Below the pieces are notes generated by a model that saw only the letters and a program-made list of their open reading frames with translations, was not told where the DNA came from and searched no databases. This document shows positions 48,092 through 60,818 of a stretch of 64,000 nucleotides of DNA, one piece after another; the stretch's first letter is position 1; every line of letters begins with the position of its first letter. Made by a program: the position numbers and the translations under genes. The DNA is taken from contig NC_067195.1 of NCBI RefSeq assembly GCF_000699445.3, positions 68,630,591-68,694,590 on the forward strand. Reading direction: 5' to 3'. The DNA comes from Schistosoma haematobium. Its lineage: Eukaryota > Platyhelminthes > Trematoda > Strigeidida > Schistosomatidae.

Positions 48092-48684
48092 GATTCTGGT
48101 TGTACAATCTATAAAAGTCAGGAAACGTCAGAAAAATATTTCGTCCTAGAATCGGAATCTTCTGTGGTGCATGTCTATGACTTCGGCCGAAACGAAATCT
48201 GATGATTTCAGAGTTGTTTGTGAGCGCTTAACTTTAATACTACTGAGCACCATTCAATGGTTGCCGTTTCTTACTTCAATCTACTTTTTATACGTCATTA
48301 CGACAATTCGATGACATCAATAGTATCTGTCTTTAAAGGTAGTAGAATTTCATCAGTCACTTTCATATAAAGTATTGAAATAAACAAAAGCATTTCATAG
48401 TAAATGTTTGTATTTTCAAACTCAAATACAACAAAGCTTATTAGATTTACATTTAGCGTATGGTTGCATTAATATCCTGAAAGTAGTTTATTCGGATAGG
48501 ATATAAATTTAATAGATAGATATTGTAAAGGAAACATGAACCAACTGTACATTCAAGTATACTAACAATCTATTCTTAAAATTAATTTTTGACAGTTCAT
48601 AGTGTAAAATAGGAAATATAAAATAGTCTATGAATTTAAATAGGATGATGTATGTTTACAACGATATACTAAGATACAAATAAA

Positions 48685-48850
48685 TTAATATACTTGAAAT
48701 ATCCCAATAAGTGGGAAAATTAGATTTTCTGACGTTTCGTCATTCAGTATAAACCACTTCTTCAGAGGACAAATAACCGAATCAAAACTAATACGCGTTT
48801 AAATAATAAAAAGGAACAACGTAAGAATACTGTGTGCCATTAGGATATTA
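48685..48850 (+). repeat. Dispersed repeat (two copies in window)
   Basis: ATATCCCAATAAGTGGGAAAA, TTTTCTGACGTTTCGTC and AACCACTTCTTCAGAGGAC recur in diverged form at 56790-56960. No coding sequence. Family unknown. Confidence 0.55.
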
Positions 48851-49001
48851 GAAATATATTATTACTATTTATAGCAATTTACCCAGTGCTCAGTTTATTC
48901 GAAATTATCAAGTCAAACCTACCTGCGATATAAAAGTATAAATTTAATTAAATTCATTTGATGTTGTTTACCTGTATCGACCTATTGTTATTTAGGACTG
49001 A

Positions 49002-49233
49002 AATTGATCAGTCTCTTATTGGCACATGTGCATCCTGTGCGGACTGCCTTGATATTGCCATAATTCACTAGAGTGAATATCAACTCAGCTGACGAGTTCC
49101 GAATAGGGCGAAACGCACGTCCTAGATCCCACTGCTAGCCACTATCCATCTGTGCATATGAAGCTTGTGAATTAAGGCAATATCGAGGCAGTCCGCACAG
49201 AATGCACATATGCCGATAACAGACTGATCGATT
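49002..49233. repeat. Inverted repeat flanking a hammerhead ribozyme
   Basis: Arms 49002-49069 and 49167-49233 are inverted copies (GTGCGGACTGCCTTGATATTG and its complement). The ribozyme at 49083-49135 lies between them. A single arm also occurs at 63150-63225 beside the third ribozyme. Confidence 0.8.
49083..49135 (+). ncRNA. Hammerhead ribozyme, intact core
   Basis: The core is CTGACGA, stem II TTCC/GGGC-type with loop, GAAA, and the cleavage triplet GTC, followed by CTAGATCCCACTGCTAGCC. Stem I is weakened because ACTCAG and CTAGAT pair poorly. Type I hammerheads of this sequence class are known from the schistosome Sm-alpha repeats, where the RNA cleaves itself after the GTC. Confidence 0.75.
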
Positions 49234-49289
49234 ACAACAGTGGGAAAATATAAGCGAACAACATCATGTGAATTTAGAACTTCACCCCA

Positions 49290-49480
49290 TTGCACAAGCA
49301 GGTGGCCATCAGGACTCAGAAGCTAAGTAGATAACGTGATGGCGTTTGAAGCGAATGGTACTGGGTTCGAGTCGCAGAATAAACATCAACTCTGAAATGC
49401 AGGTACATCCAGCTGACGAGTTCCAAATAGGAGGAAACACACGTCCTGGATTCCACTGTTAGCCATTATCCATCTTTGTT
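49290..49480 (+). mobile_element. Sm-alpha-like SINE with hammerhead ribozyme
   Basis: The repeat starts with a tRNA-like head (AAGCTAAGTAGATAACG, then box B GGGTTCGAGTC at 49363-49373) and ends with a hammerhead ribozyme (49401-49455). In the known Sm-alpha family Pol III transcription and ribozyme cleavage go together. The copy has no coding sequence. Confidence 0.8.
49401..49455 (+). ncRNA. Hammerhead ribozyme with paired stem I
   Basis: ATCCAG pairs with CTGGAT (stem I). The core CTGACGA and GAAA are intact, TTCC pairs with GGAG (stem II, one G-T), and the cleavage triplet is GTC. Stem III is tiny, as in the known Sm-alpha ribozyme, where activity is better in dimers. This is the copy most likely to be active. 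Confidence 0.82.
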
Positions 49481-49729
49481 TATATAACTTTGTTTATGTT
49501 AGACTATTTTCAAATAACTGACATAGATAAATCATTAAAAAATAATCCAAATTAAAAGTCTAAACTATGTAGCATACATCCATAATTTGAATAAATCATC
49601 ACTATTCAGACTATATGAAGAGTGTTTACCTAATGGGTAAATCGATGAATATGTTTTGGTCAGTTGGAAAAAATAGTTATTACATTCATTCAGTGATGAA
49701 GTGTGTTAATTTATTTATGTGTGTGCGAT

Positions 49730-49890
49730 AGTCGGGAATATTTGAATAATTATACAATCTAGGAATCCCAGAAATAACGCAATTTAACCAAGAAGTACTA
49801 GATGAGCACTAATGAATTTATTGTATTTGAAATTTGAAATCATGCAGTTATCAAGTACAAAGAAATCATTAGTTCATACAAACACCACAG
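49730..49890 (+). repeat. Dispersed ~150-bp repeat
   Basis: Same family as 24940-25345: CTAGGAATCCCAGAAATAACG, TGAAATCATGCAG, ATCAAGTACAAAG, ACACCACAG. Diverged, no coding sequence. Confidence 0.6.
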
Positions 49891-49989
49891 CGTGATTTTT
49901 TTGTTTCTGCTATTCCGAAATTACTTTGAATATTATTTCATTTGAAATGCAGCTAGTTGGACGTTAGCAACATTCCACCTGGGAAATGT

Positions 49990-50240
49990 ATGTTCATCAA
50001 CTTAACTTATCATATCACATCAATGGAGTGAAATAAATTTTCCAAGATAGATATCGAATAAGTGTTAACTTGACAGTAGTAAAAAGGGTTGATTATGAAG
50101 AACAGGATTTCAGAAGAAAGAAAAGAAAGTATTAGATAATTTTAGAACTCAAGATCTACAAGAAAGCAAAGAGTGAATGCACCTAAGCAACTGTGACCAC
50201 TTTTGAACTATATCACTCAACGACCTTAGATACTGATCGC
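49990..50240 (-). mobile_element. Decayed 3' end of RTE-like LINE family A
   Basis: It aligns with 30740-30900: AGTGAAATAAATTT, GAAGAACAGGATTTCAGAAGA, AAAGAGTGAATGCAC, then TATATCACTCAACG. Non-coding and strongly diverged. Confidence 0.5.
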
Positions 50241-52321
50241 GAAAATTACATAAGCTACAAAGTAATAATCTACGTCAATCGACATATAATTTAATATCTT
50301 ATTGTAGTAATACAGTTCATTTGTAAATCATGCTGTGACTAAACGCGTAATACAGTTTAAAGTCTTTGAGAACAAGTTACTTCTTAATAATTGAGAGAAG
50401 AAAGATATTAAATTTAGAAGAGATATTGTCTACTTGACTGAAACATGGCTGTTTTTATAACATGCTTGGCTTCGAACCTTATAGCATATTCAAAACTTCA
50501 ATGAATGTTTCAGAAATGAGTAATTAATATACCTTTTACGTATGATTTTTATAAAAAATATATTATATAGAAATTACCATGTACATTTGAACTAAATACA
50601 ATCATTTCTAACTTATCCTGTTAGACACTTTCGAGATTTCCGCCTTCCATCCGATAGTTAATTACAAGCGATATAATATTAACATTTGATGATATTCAAA
50701 TTATATGGTATAAAATGATAACGAAAACAGGATTGAATACATTGAATTACAGTACTCTGTTTGAACTCACCGTGTTATTACAGTAAACATAATATGAAAT
50801 CTTCACTAAGACAAAAAATTATGAATATTGAAGTAGATGGTTATCACGGATATCGAAGTTAACATTCTAATCTCCAACAAAATACCACTCGTAATAACTA
50901 TGTGTGAACATTTTAAGAATGACTAATCAAATTCTGATATCCAAGGTATACTTTACTGGAAGTTATAAACGATTAGAATTCACTAGTTATATGATAAAAA
51001 AGTAATAACTTTTACCATTAGTGTACAAATTATAGTTGCTATAAAAACATAAATGAATATTTCTTTCAAGATGAAGCTGAATCTTCAATGCATACAGTTG
51101 GGATGACTCTTGAATTGTTGTTCGATTCGGTCCAATATGACTGCAAAATCAAAACTACTAAGTGTACGTAATTCACGATCTTAAATATGTAAGGTCATTT
51201 CTTTGATATCCACTGCTTAATATTATTTTATAGTTTATATTGAGAACTAACCTTGATTATAAAACCATTGAAATTTTGAGTGATAATTCATGAGAAAAGC
51301 TAGAACTAGTAAAGTACAACTATTTTATGTGTCAGACTGTTGTTCATCAGTGGCATCGGAAGATGGTTAGCCAGTATAGCAAACTGATTCAAGTTAGAAA
51401 TGTAAACCATTTGATGGTGGCTTATAGATACAAAGTTAAAGTGCTTACACTTAGGCCTGGAGTTTATGAGTCAGATCCCTGATGGTTTCGCGTATCCATA
51501 ATATAGAATAATCCTATACTAGAACGAAAGATTTTTCAAATATTTCTTGGGACCCAATAGTCGTCTAACCAATGCCAGTTCAATGATCCTCACATATCCC
51601 TACATTAATTTTAACCCAAACATACGTTAACTGTAATGATTAGGAAATATTCCAGGTTTTATGAATGATACTAGATAACATTTTCCAGTAACCACATTTA
51701 AATAAATTCAGTAAACAAGTAGCAATTTACAAAAAAAGTTTGAAAAGAAAATATCATGATGAAAATAAAGCAAACAATGTAACAGTGTCTGTTTATTATT
51801 ACTATTGACGAATATGACCCTCACCTTCGTATCACGTGAACATTTATCAAGGCCATTGATGTTTATTGAAGGTTGTCCTATTATTATCGATTGCTAAATA
51901 CCTATACAATCGAAAAGCCTCTGATTACTTTCTTTTTCTCTTTGTTGCTTTAATAATTAAAACACCCAATTAAATACATGAATTTCAGATGATGAAAAAA
52001 AGTTCATCAGAAGACTACTTAGTATTACAGTCATTATATTAGTATGAAACGCATTATCACCAGTTTCATTGAATGCAGATATACTAAGTTAACCATAAGA
52101 ATGGCAAAATGCATCATTTGATCTTATGAAGTGTTTTATTTATGTTCAAAAATCACTTAAGGAAATGAAGTTACAGGATAGACTAATGCGATAGATGGGT
52201 GATGAAGTGCTCAGATACACTTTTTAGTTGTTTCAGTCAAATTATCTGATTGCCTACTTACCTGATACTTCTCAGACTTAAACGAACTATTCATTGGTTG
52301 TGTAATAATAACACACAATTG
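50241..52321. other. AT-rich, nothing recognised
   Basis: No open frame, RNA gene or repeat could be supported. A weak tRNA-like stretch near 51420-51490 (box B-like GAGTCAGATCCC) may be an old SINE. Confidence 0.45.
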
Positions 52322-52970
52322 ACGGAGAAGATTAGGAAGATGTAAAAACCTTTACATATTTGGGCAGCATCATTGATGAACAGGGTGGATCTGATGCAGA
52401 TGTGAAGGCGCGGATCGGCAAAGCAAGAGCAGCATATTTACAACTGAGGAACATCTGGAACTCAAAGCAACTGTCAACCAACACCAAGGTCAGGATTTTC
52501 AATACAACTGTCAAGACAGTCCTACTGTATGGGGCAGAAACCTGGAGAACTTCGAAAGCCATCATCCAGAAAATACAGGTGTTTATTAACAGTTGTCTAC
52601 GCAAAATACTTCAGATCCGTTGGCCGGACACTATTAGCAACAACGTACTGTGGGAGAGAACAAACCAGTTCCCAGCGGAGGAAGAAATTAGGAAGAAGCG
52701 CTGGATGTGGATAGGACACACATTGAGGAAAGCACCGAACTGCGTCACAAGACAAGCCCTCACATGGAATCCTGAAGGCCAAAGGAGAAGAGGAAGACCA
52801 AAGAACACATTACGCCGGGAAATGGAAATAGACATGAGAAAAATGAACAAGAATTGGATGGAACTAGAAAAGAAGGCCCAGGACAGAGTGGGTTGGAGAA
52901 TGCTGGTCGGCGGCCTATGTTCCATTGGGAGTAACAGGCGTAAGTGAGTAAGTAAGTAATAATAATAACA
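52322..52970 (+). mobile_element. SR2-like RTE LINE, 5'-truncated, C-terminal part open
   Basis: The 195-residue open stretch at 52360-52947 is the undamaged C-terminus of an RTE-type polyprotein: [32 protein letters not shown], then [29 protein letters not shown] and [15 protein letters not shown]. It ends in GSNRRK and a tail of TAAG and TAA units. The catalytic FADD part and the endonuclease are missing, so it is a truncated insertion despite the clean frame. It is the least decayed SR2-like piece here. Confidence 0.85.
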
Positions 52971-53805
52971 ACCCTAAATCAATCGTTTAGTTAATTCATG
53001 AATCAACATCACACTGTAGTCTCATAAATGAGAAACGTTTACCTTCTTCAAGTTATTTTTTGTCGATAAGCTGTATTACAGTCAGGTAATAGAATTTGTT
53101 CTTTTAAGGAATAATTATAAACAGTTTTTTGAAAATGTAACGCCTGATTTCGAAATTGTTCTATAGGTGTTTTCGTTACGGCGATAAAACATTTTTATCT
53201 CTTTTACAATGTCTTTTGTAAAACAGATATTTCCGTAGTAATACAGTTCAAATGAAAGCGGTTTGTTAATCTAATCATTGACAAAAAACTATATTATAGA
53301 AATCACAGAAAAACATAGAATTTCTAGAAAATATGGCATTAACGGTGATGAATTAACTGAACGTAAGTTGTAGTGATCTTTTTCGTTATTCAAGTTTAAA
53401 TCTCATAATTTATTTACGGGTATTTCTATAAGATCACTTTAAAATCTTTCATGTACCATAAAAAAAACCTGGCATAAGTTGACATTGAATTTTTTATAAC
53501 TAGGATGCCATCATAAACAGTTGTAATTTAAGATAAGTTATAGCATATGGATGTTATTTATTATTTAGAAACTTTCATATCTTTCCAAAGCGTACCCTAG
53601 AAGTTAGTGAATGGACCAGGATATAAAATTAGAAAAGCTAACAAACACCTATGTTTAATTTATACTGAAACTATGAATAAAGCACATAATAATGTAGTGA
53701 TCATTTATCATTTCATTCAAACACTGTTTAATCTTAGTTTTATATGTTAAATAATGAAATGAAATTGTAGCTGAATATCTGTCTACACAATTCCGAAACT
53801 ATATT

Positions 53806-56560
53806 AATTACTTACTCCTGTTACCCCTTGTAGAGTAGCATGGGCCGTTCACCAGCATTCTATATCCAAATCTGACCTGGGAAGTCCTTTCCAGTTCTTT
53901 CCAGTTGCAATCCATCCTGTTTATATCTGCTTCCAATTCCCGAATTATTGTGTTCTTCGGCCTTCCTCTTTTATGTTTCCCTTCAGGATTCCAGGTAAGT
54001 GCTTGGCTTGTGATGCAGTTTGACGATTTCTGTAATATAGGTCCTATCCACATTCAATGCACTTCCCTAATTTCCTCAGCTGGAACCTGGTTTATTCTCT
54101 CACACAGTAGGCTGTTGCTGATGTTATCCAAACAACGAGCGTTCAATATCTTACTTAGATAATTGTTTATATTATTGATGATAGCTGTAGTAGTTCTCCA
54201 CGTTTCAGCTCCGTACAAGAGAACTGTCCTGATGTTCGTATTGAACATTCTGTAGTTGATATTGGTTGACAGTTGTTTAGAGATCCACATGTTCTTCAGT
54301 TGTAGGAATGCTATCTTTGCTTTGCTAATTCTTGCATTTACGTCTGCATCAAATCCTCTTTTTACATCAATGATGCTGCTGTTCAAGCATGTGAAAGTCT
54401 GAACTTCTTCCACAGTCTCATCATCAAATGTGATTGAGTTGGTGTTATCCGTGTTATATTTGTGTATATTGAGGACTACTGCCACAGAGGCTGCTGCAAC
54501 ACTAGTTGTCTTCATCTGCATTTGTTCGTGTGTATGGGATAGAAGAGGTAAGTCATCTGCGAAGTTCAAGAATTCTAATTGATTCCGGTCTGTCCAGTGT
54601 ATTCCATGCTTCCCCTCAGATGTCCAGGTTTTCATAATCCAGTCGACCACCATAAGAAGTAGAAGGGGCAAGAGATAGTAAGCAACCTTGTCTGACTCCG
54701 GTCCTCACTTGGAATGCATTTGTCAGCTATCCTCCATGAACCACTTTGCAATGTAGTCCATCGTATGAATTCCGGATGATGTTGACAATCTTACCAGGTA
54801 CTCCGTAGTGTTGAAAAAATTTCTCTAAGGTCTTCCTGTCCACGCTGTCGAATGCTTCCTGATAATCAATGAAGTCGATGTATAGTGACGAGCTCCATTC
54901 AATTTATTGTTCAACGATGATCCGTAGCGTCACGATTTGGTTTGTGCACGACCGATCCTCATGGAATCCGGTCTGTTGATTTAAAAGCTGGACGTCTACT
55001 GAGTCTTTCATCCGGTTCAGCAGTACCGTTGGAAACTCGTCCTGGTACCGATGGTAGTGTGATTCCTCTGTAGTTATCAGATTTGCCCACATCCTCTTTA
55101 TTTGGTTTCTTGATATACCTAGTACTCTTATTTCCAGTCTGTTGGCACTTGCTCTTCCTCTTAAGTCTTTCTGAATGGAGCGTGGAGCATGCTTGCAGTT
55201 ACTTCTATGTCTGACTTCAGTACTTTGGCTGGTATATTGCCAGGTCCTCTTCACTTGCTCGTTCAGCTATTTTTAATTTCTGTCTTCTTGTTCCTCCTTT
55301 CTTGAATCTTGTTCAAGGTTTTGATTAGAACGATGCTTGTTGCGGCCCAGTATCTCCTGACAAGTTGAAGTTAGTGCTGCTTTGATCCCTCTCCAGTCGT
55401 CCCCAATCGTAGTTTCTCCTTTCAGTAGATTCTGTTAGGCTTCGAACCTGTTGTTGAGAATTATCTTGAATTCGTTGAGTTTATTAGTATCTCGTAAGAA
55501 GGCTGTATTTATCCTTTGCAATGCTGTTTCCACAATTTTCCAGTGCTTCTTTAGCCTCAGTTTCATATTGGCGAATACCAGGTGACGGTTTGTAGCTACA
55601 TTAGCTGCTCTCTTGGTTCTCACGCCTTCCACTGAGCTTCTGAATATTTCACTGATGCAGATATGATCGATCTGGTTGTGTGTAGTGTGATCCGGTGAGA
55701 CTCATGTAGTTTTGTGTATTTGTTTGTGGGTGAATATTGTACCGTCTATAACCACCTTGCTGAATGAACATAACTTCACAAATCTATCACCATTCTTGTT
55801 CTTTACTCCCAGTCAGTTCATGTTTTCCTATGATTTCTTCATACACGGTGTTGTCCATTACGACTTTCGCGTTTAGGAATCCCGTCGAGATGGCCAGGTC
55901 ATTACTTGTGCTCTTCTCTATGATTGGCTGTAGCCTCTCACAAAACTGATCATTATCGTCTTCATTAATATTGTTGATGGGTGCGTAGCACTGAATGGCA
56001 GTCGTTGTGATTCCTTCCTTCTTTTTTTCGAAGGATTTTTTTCATGGTTCTGGATCCATGAGATCCCTATGCTATCAGTGCTTTTCGTGCTTCCTTGAAC
56101 AACATCAGAGCAAGTCTCTGAGTGTGTGGATCATTTTTTTCTTGGTGAACAGAGTACAAAATATATCTCCCGAATACAACCTTTTCTGTCCGAATTTGAT
56201 CCAATGGGTTTCGCTTACTGTGAGAACCGTTATGATATATCTCCTCATTTCCATGGTTATTTGATTGGTCCTCTTGGTCTCCCAAACTGTCCGGACATTT
56301 CGTGTGCCTAAATTAATCGTTGCTTTGGTTGTTCGAAGGGGCATCAACCCCTTGACTCCCGAAGAATCTGGGCTTTCATCATGAGGCATCATAATTATTC
56401 CTTCAACCCGGAGGCCAGAGTTTATATGATCTGATTTGTTTATTCTGGTTAGCGTTTCTTAGCAATGTTGTCTTCTACCGGATTGGAATGCTGACCCCAT
56501 ACCCATTCATCCTCCATTTTGTTGGCTTGGGACCAACAGTAACGCAACAAGAGCGACAGG
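53806..56560 (-). mobile_element. SR2-like RTE LINE, nearly full coding length but decayed
   Basis: Read on the minus strand, the order is endonuclease start (56392-56105, INLGTRNVRTVWETKRTNQ, VSETHWIKFGQKRL), middle parts (55632-55435 and 55254-54904, the latter with NQQTGFHEDRSCTNQI), reverse transcriptase (54671-54054, LNFADDLPLLSHT) and C-terminus (54053-53808, [18 protein letters not shown]). At least six stops or frame changes separate these. It lacks a clear 5' UTR. The 3' end shows the TAAG-type tail near 53806. Confidence 0.88.
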
Positions 56561-58077
56561 CGTAGATCTAAACTACATGGAATACCATATATGTTTAGAT
56601 TAATTATCAGAGATATCATTATCTTTACTTAATAGCCATTGAGGTCTATAGGAAATATAAAAGAAAATAATGCTAACTTTATTTTCGTTTCAATATTATG
56701 TTCATTTGTAAGTAGCAACTTCAAGGTTAGACTTGACAGTTTCAAATGAATTGAGCATTGGATAGAGAGTTGATATTAAATGTACTTTTGGTATATCCCA
56801 ATGAGTAGAAAAATTGTATTTTTGACGTGTCGTGACTTATTGTAAGCCAATTCTTTTGAGTAAGTAAATAACTAACACAAGTTTAAATAATACAAAGGTA
56901 TTGAATTCAACTGACAGGCTTATTATTGTATTTTTGCCATTTTATACGAGAAATTATTTGAATCGGTTGAGCACTAAGCTGTTATTCAATGAATCACTCA
57001 TAAACTAATTTTCTTAATTTAGTTTCGAAAACTCAAAAAAGGACTAATATTCATTGATTTGTGTTACCATCACTAGATGTAGCACTAGAACAGGTAAGCA
57101 TCCTGCATTTATTTCTATTAATATTTTATCATATTCGCTCTACTGGAACCCAATAAGAAGCATCTTAATTACTGTATTAAAATATATATCAAATTGTCGA
57201 TTTCTTGCACTAATTTTTGAAACTTAATGGGCGTTCAAACTTGATATTTGCATTAATTTTATACAGTCTACATCAAAATGTAATTTTTTGAGCATCAGTA
57301 ACATATTGTTTTATTCTTGAAGAGCTCAGAGTGAAACACATAATTGTTCAAATACATTGTGTTCAGTTTAAAATCAAACTGCTCAATATATAATTTCGGT
57401 AAAATAATCAAAAGATATCATGTTTTACTCAACAATTGAGGTTCTTGTGTTTGATTCCATCTAACATCATAAACACACAATACAGGGATTGAAATCAGAT
57501 AGAAATATTTCTCTAATGTTATTTATGTCTTGTTTTCTATTATTTTATTCGAAAATCTTATATTGTGACGTTTGAAAAGTTGAAAGATCATTTCAAGTCG
57601 ATAAAAAAAACAATGAAAGTTCATATATACTCAGACAATTGAAGTGACCTAATGATGATAAATAATAAAATAATATTTACATAGTTCCAGATAAGTTTCA
57701 CCATAAACATACATTATATAACCAATCTAAGTGTATAAAATACACCCCAAAATATCATATGACTAGTTTATTTAATCATATCTAAAATATTCAAAAAACC
57801 AAAACGTGCAAATTTGACAGTATTCTTGAATAGTAAACATGAAAAAGCATAAGTTATCTTATCAATATACAATAGAATATAGTCGTATATATTCACACAC
57901 AAATACCACATAATCATAGTGATGTATACATAGCTAGTCTAATATAAAAATGCATATTCTAAAGTGTTTATAGTAGATTTTAATATCACCTTTCTTGCGG
58001 ACGAGAAGTTATTATCAAAGAAAATAAAAATGAACCAATACAGTAATATTATTTATATTAGCTAGGGTTTTTGATTT
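56561..58077. other. AT-rich; contains one dispersed repeat
   Basis: The part 56790-56960 matches the repeat at 48685-48850 (ATATCCCAATGAGTAGAAAAA, TTTTTGACGTGTCGTGAC). Otherwise there is no gene, RNA or repeat I can support. Confidence 0.45.
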
Positions 58078-58999
58078 TAATAGTTAAGATCACGAGTCAA
58101 TTGAAGCTAGACCACCATGGAAAATCTGGAAGCACTGCAAAGCCGTTCCGTTCTATTGTGGGACTCCTCAGCAGTGAGCATCCACGATCCCGCCTCGCGA
58201 GATACGAACTTAGTGTTGTACCCGAGCGAGGATCAAAATCACGAGTAACTTCTGAGACATATTAATTTACTAATACTATCTATACATTTTTATGGTATAA
58301 CTATTCAATAATTAGATTAGTTATATTTATATTCCTCTTATTATAAGCTTCATTTTGATCTATAATTTCTTATTGTACGATTTACTGTTCTTAAGCTATG
58401 TTCAGTTTATTGACTACTGACTCCCACGTTCACAGTTACTTTTTGGCTTTATTGTGTACAAATGTTATTTCCTATTTTATGGTGCGTTGTGGTCTGTTTG
58501 ATTGATATATAAACTCAGTATGTCTGAAATAAATGATTCGATTCGACTCGATTCACATATTGGAAGCTGGTATTGGTGTTCTGGACTCAAGTGGATGGGC
58601 TAGGTGGACATAGGACCAATAAGGACGCTAGGCTGATCATACCGGTCGAAAGTCATTGGTTTGGCACAGTGCTAATATTGTATAAGTCGTATTTTGATTG
58701 GTTGATAAATCACGTGATAGAAAGCTGGACATGAAGTAACAACACCTAGGACCTATCAGTCTCGCGCACAATCGCTCAACCATTAGACCAATGAGCTGGT
58801 CGGCATCCAACGGTGTTACTGTCTAAATTCAACCAATTTATGAAATTGAGCGGCACACCCACCAATGTCATCAGTGAGTTACTATCTCACAACAAACCTG
58901 GTTAAACTCCACTGGTCACTGCTTCTCACTAGAACTCCAGGAAATATATCTTCGAGACCATCACTAGTGAACATATGTTAATTAATATCAGATAGCATT
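58078..58999 (-). mobile_element. tRNA-derived SINE split by a solo LTR
   Basis: The two SINE halves are 58078-58213 and 58745-58999. Joined, they match the copy at 45983-46380, with the break inside the GATACGAACCTAGG stretch near box B. The half at 58745 carries box A (minus strand, near 58778-58788). Confidence 0.82.
58214..58744 (+). mobile_element. Solo LTR of a second LTR retrotransposon family
   Basis: A 531-bp sequence with perfect TGTTGT...ACAACA ends, flanked by CTTAG and CCTAG (a 5-bp target duplication with one change; the uninterrupted SINE reads CCTAG). Inside, GATATATAAACTCAG could be a TATA box and GAAATAAATGATTCG contains AATAAA. No coding region. Unrelated to the array LTR. 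Gypsy or BEL/Pao origin cannot be decided without internal sequence. Confidence 0.85.
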
Positions 59000-59200
59000 T
59001 AATGATCATACGTAATTCTATTTTAATTCTTCAATATGAATTAATCATCTTGTATTATTCACAATAAAAATGATAATATTAAATGAAACATAGAAATCAG
59101 TTAATCAGATTCAAATTATTTCTGGGAAATTTAATTTTGAAAATTCCCCTAATATTTGGTCAACATCATATTAGAAATCAATTAACTATTTCTACAAAAA

Positions 59201-59275
59201 ATTACTTACTTACTTACGCTTGTTACTCGCAGTGGAGTATAGGCTTCAGACCATCATTCTCTAACCGTGGTAGGA
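59201..59275 (-). mobile_element. Terminal fragment of an SR2-like LINE
   Basis: Only about 70 bp of the 3' end: ACTTACTTACTTACGCTTGTTACTC and GTGGAGTATAGGC match the ends at 47181 and 53806. It is an extreme 5' truncation. Confidence 0.7.
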
Positions 59276-60580
59276 TAAATATTATAAATAAATATTATGC
59301 ATAAAATGTTTCACAGTCAAAAATTAGTAGTTTTAATTTTGTTTAAATAAATTTCATTTGGACAAGATATGAATTATTTGACCAATTTAAAATAACTCTG
59401 ATATACCTAAAAGTTGGTAAATTCAGTAAGGATTTGTATGTGTAGTTATTCACTAACTTATATGTGAACATACTTTTGTGGATCATTTTTTAGTTTAGAA
59501 TATGTAGGATGGTGTGGTTAAACGGACATTTTTTTAACAAGGAGAATTTATTCATCTAGAAGAATTGCACAGACTGAAAAAAATAGTGATATTCACTATT
59601 TACCTATATATTGCTTATGGAAATAACAAACTGTGGTGTGTGCTATTGATGTCGATGGATATAAGTAGTATGTATCATCAATGCCTGGAGGTAGAAGGTT
59701 AAGAAGATAGAAGAAAAGTGAACGAGAACAATGAATGATTGATGTGGAAATGAAGGGACAGTGAAGTCTGAAACGATTGACATTTTGCAAATGAAGTATT
59801 TACTGTATGGTTTTCACATTTTACGAAGATGTTCTGTAATTTTGTGTTCGAATCCATTCCATTGTCTGCACTTGTGTTCTAGTTCACTACAACACTATTG
59901 ACATTAAAATAATATCAAGCTAATCTAGTTGTGAATATATCTTTGTACGTTTAAAGAAATCATAAAATGGCTATCTAATCTTTATGCTTTCATTATAAAA
60001 ACGATTGCGTAACAGAAAGTTCAACAGATATCCTGAGTAAAAGGCACCGTATAGTCAATGTATACAAAAAAAGACTGTAACCCATTTTTATATATGGTCA
60101 GTTGTTAGTTAGTGAAATATACCGAGTTAGCCATTATGATTATGAGGCAAGTTTATTCTTTTACTCAAAAGACATAAAAAATAGAGTGATTATTTAGTGG
60201 TTTAGTTCTCATAGATAACAGTTTGAGTAGTTAGGACAGATTTAAAACGAAATATATACGATTTTACTACAACTGATGTCAAGCTAAGGATTACAAAATG
60301 ATTAGTTTTAGAAATGACACTGAAGAAGTTTTTTCAATTAGTCAGTATTTTTAAATATAAGCAGACAATTACAAATTGAAAATCCCCATGGACTACGTGT
60401 ATTGACCTAAAATATATTTAGTCAGAAAACTCTTGTAACATTCTAAAATAATTTTAAATGATAAATAATTGATTGTACGAATCCTATAAAAATATAAACT
60501 AAACAGTCAAGAATCATTCAGAATTATTCATGAGTGTAATATTCGTTACATGATTTTGATATTACAATTATTTGCTTTCT
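59276..60580. other. AT-rich, nothing recognised
   Basis: No supported gene, RNA or repeat. Small open frames near 59596-59790 show no motif. Confidence 0.45.
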
Positions 60581-60778
60581 AATAGTTGAGATCATGAGTC
60601 GATCGAGGCTAGACTATCATGGAAAACCTGAAAGCACTGGGCGGCCGTTTCGTCCTGCTGCGGGACTCTTCAGCATTGCGCACCCACGTTCGCGCTTCGC
60701 AAGATTCGAACATAGGACCTATCGGTCTCGTGCACGGACGCCTAACCTCTAGATCACTGAGCCGGATGTGTCGTTCAA
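60581..60778 (-). mobile_element. tRNA-derived SINE, left of a head-to-head pair
   Basis: It starts AATAGTTGAGATCATGAGTCG and ends in a tRNA-like head on the minus strand (box B region AAGATTCGAACATAGG at about 60691-60706, box A region at 60745-60757). Same family as 45983-46380, without the extra 200-bp half. Confidence 0.78.
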
Positions 60779-60818
60779 TTTCGTGGATAGGTTGAATTTA
60801 AACATTAACACCATTGGA

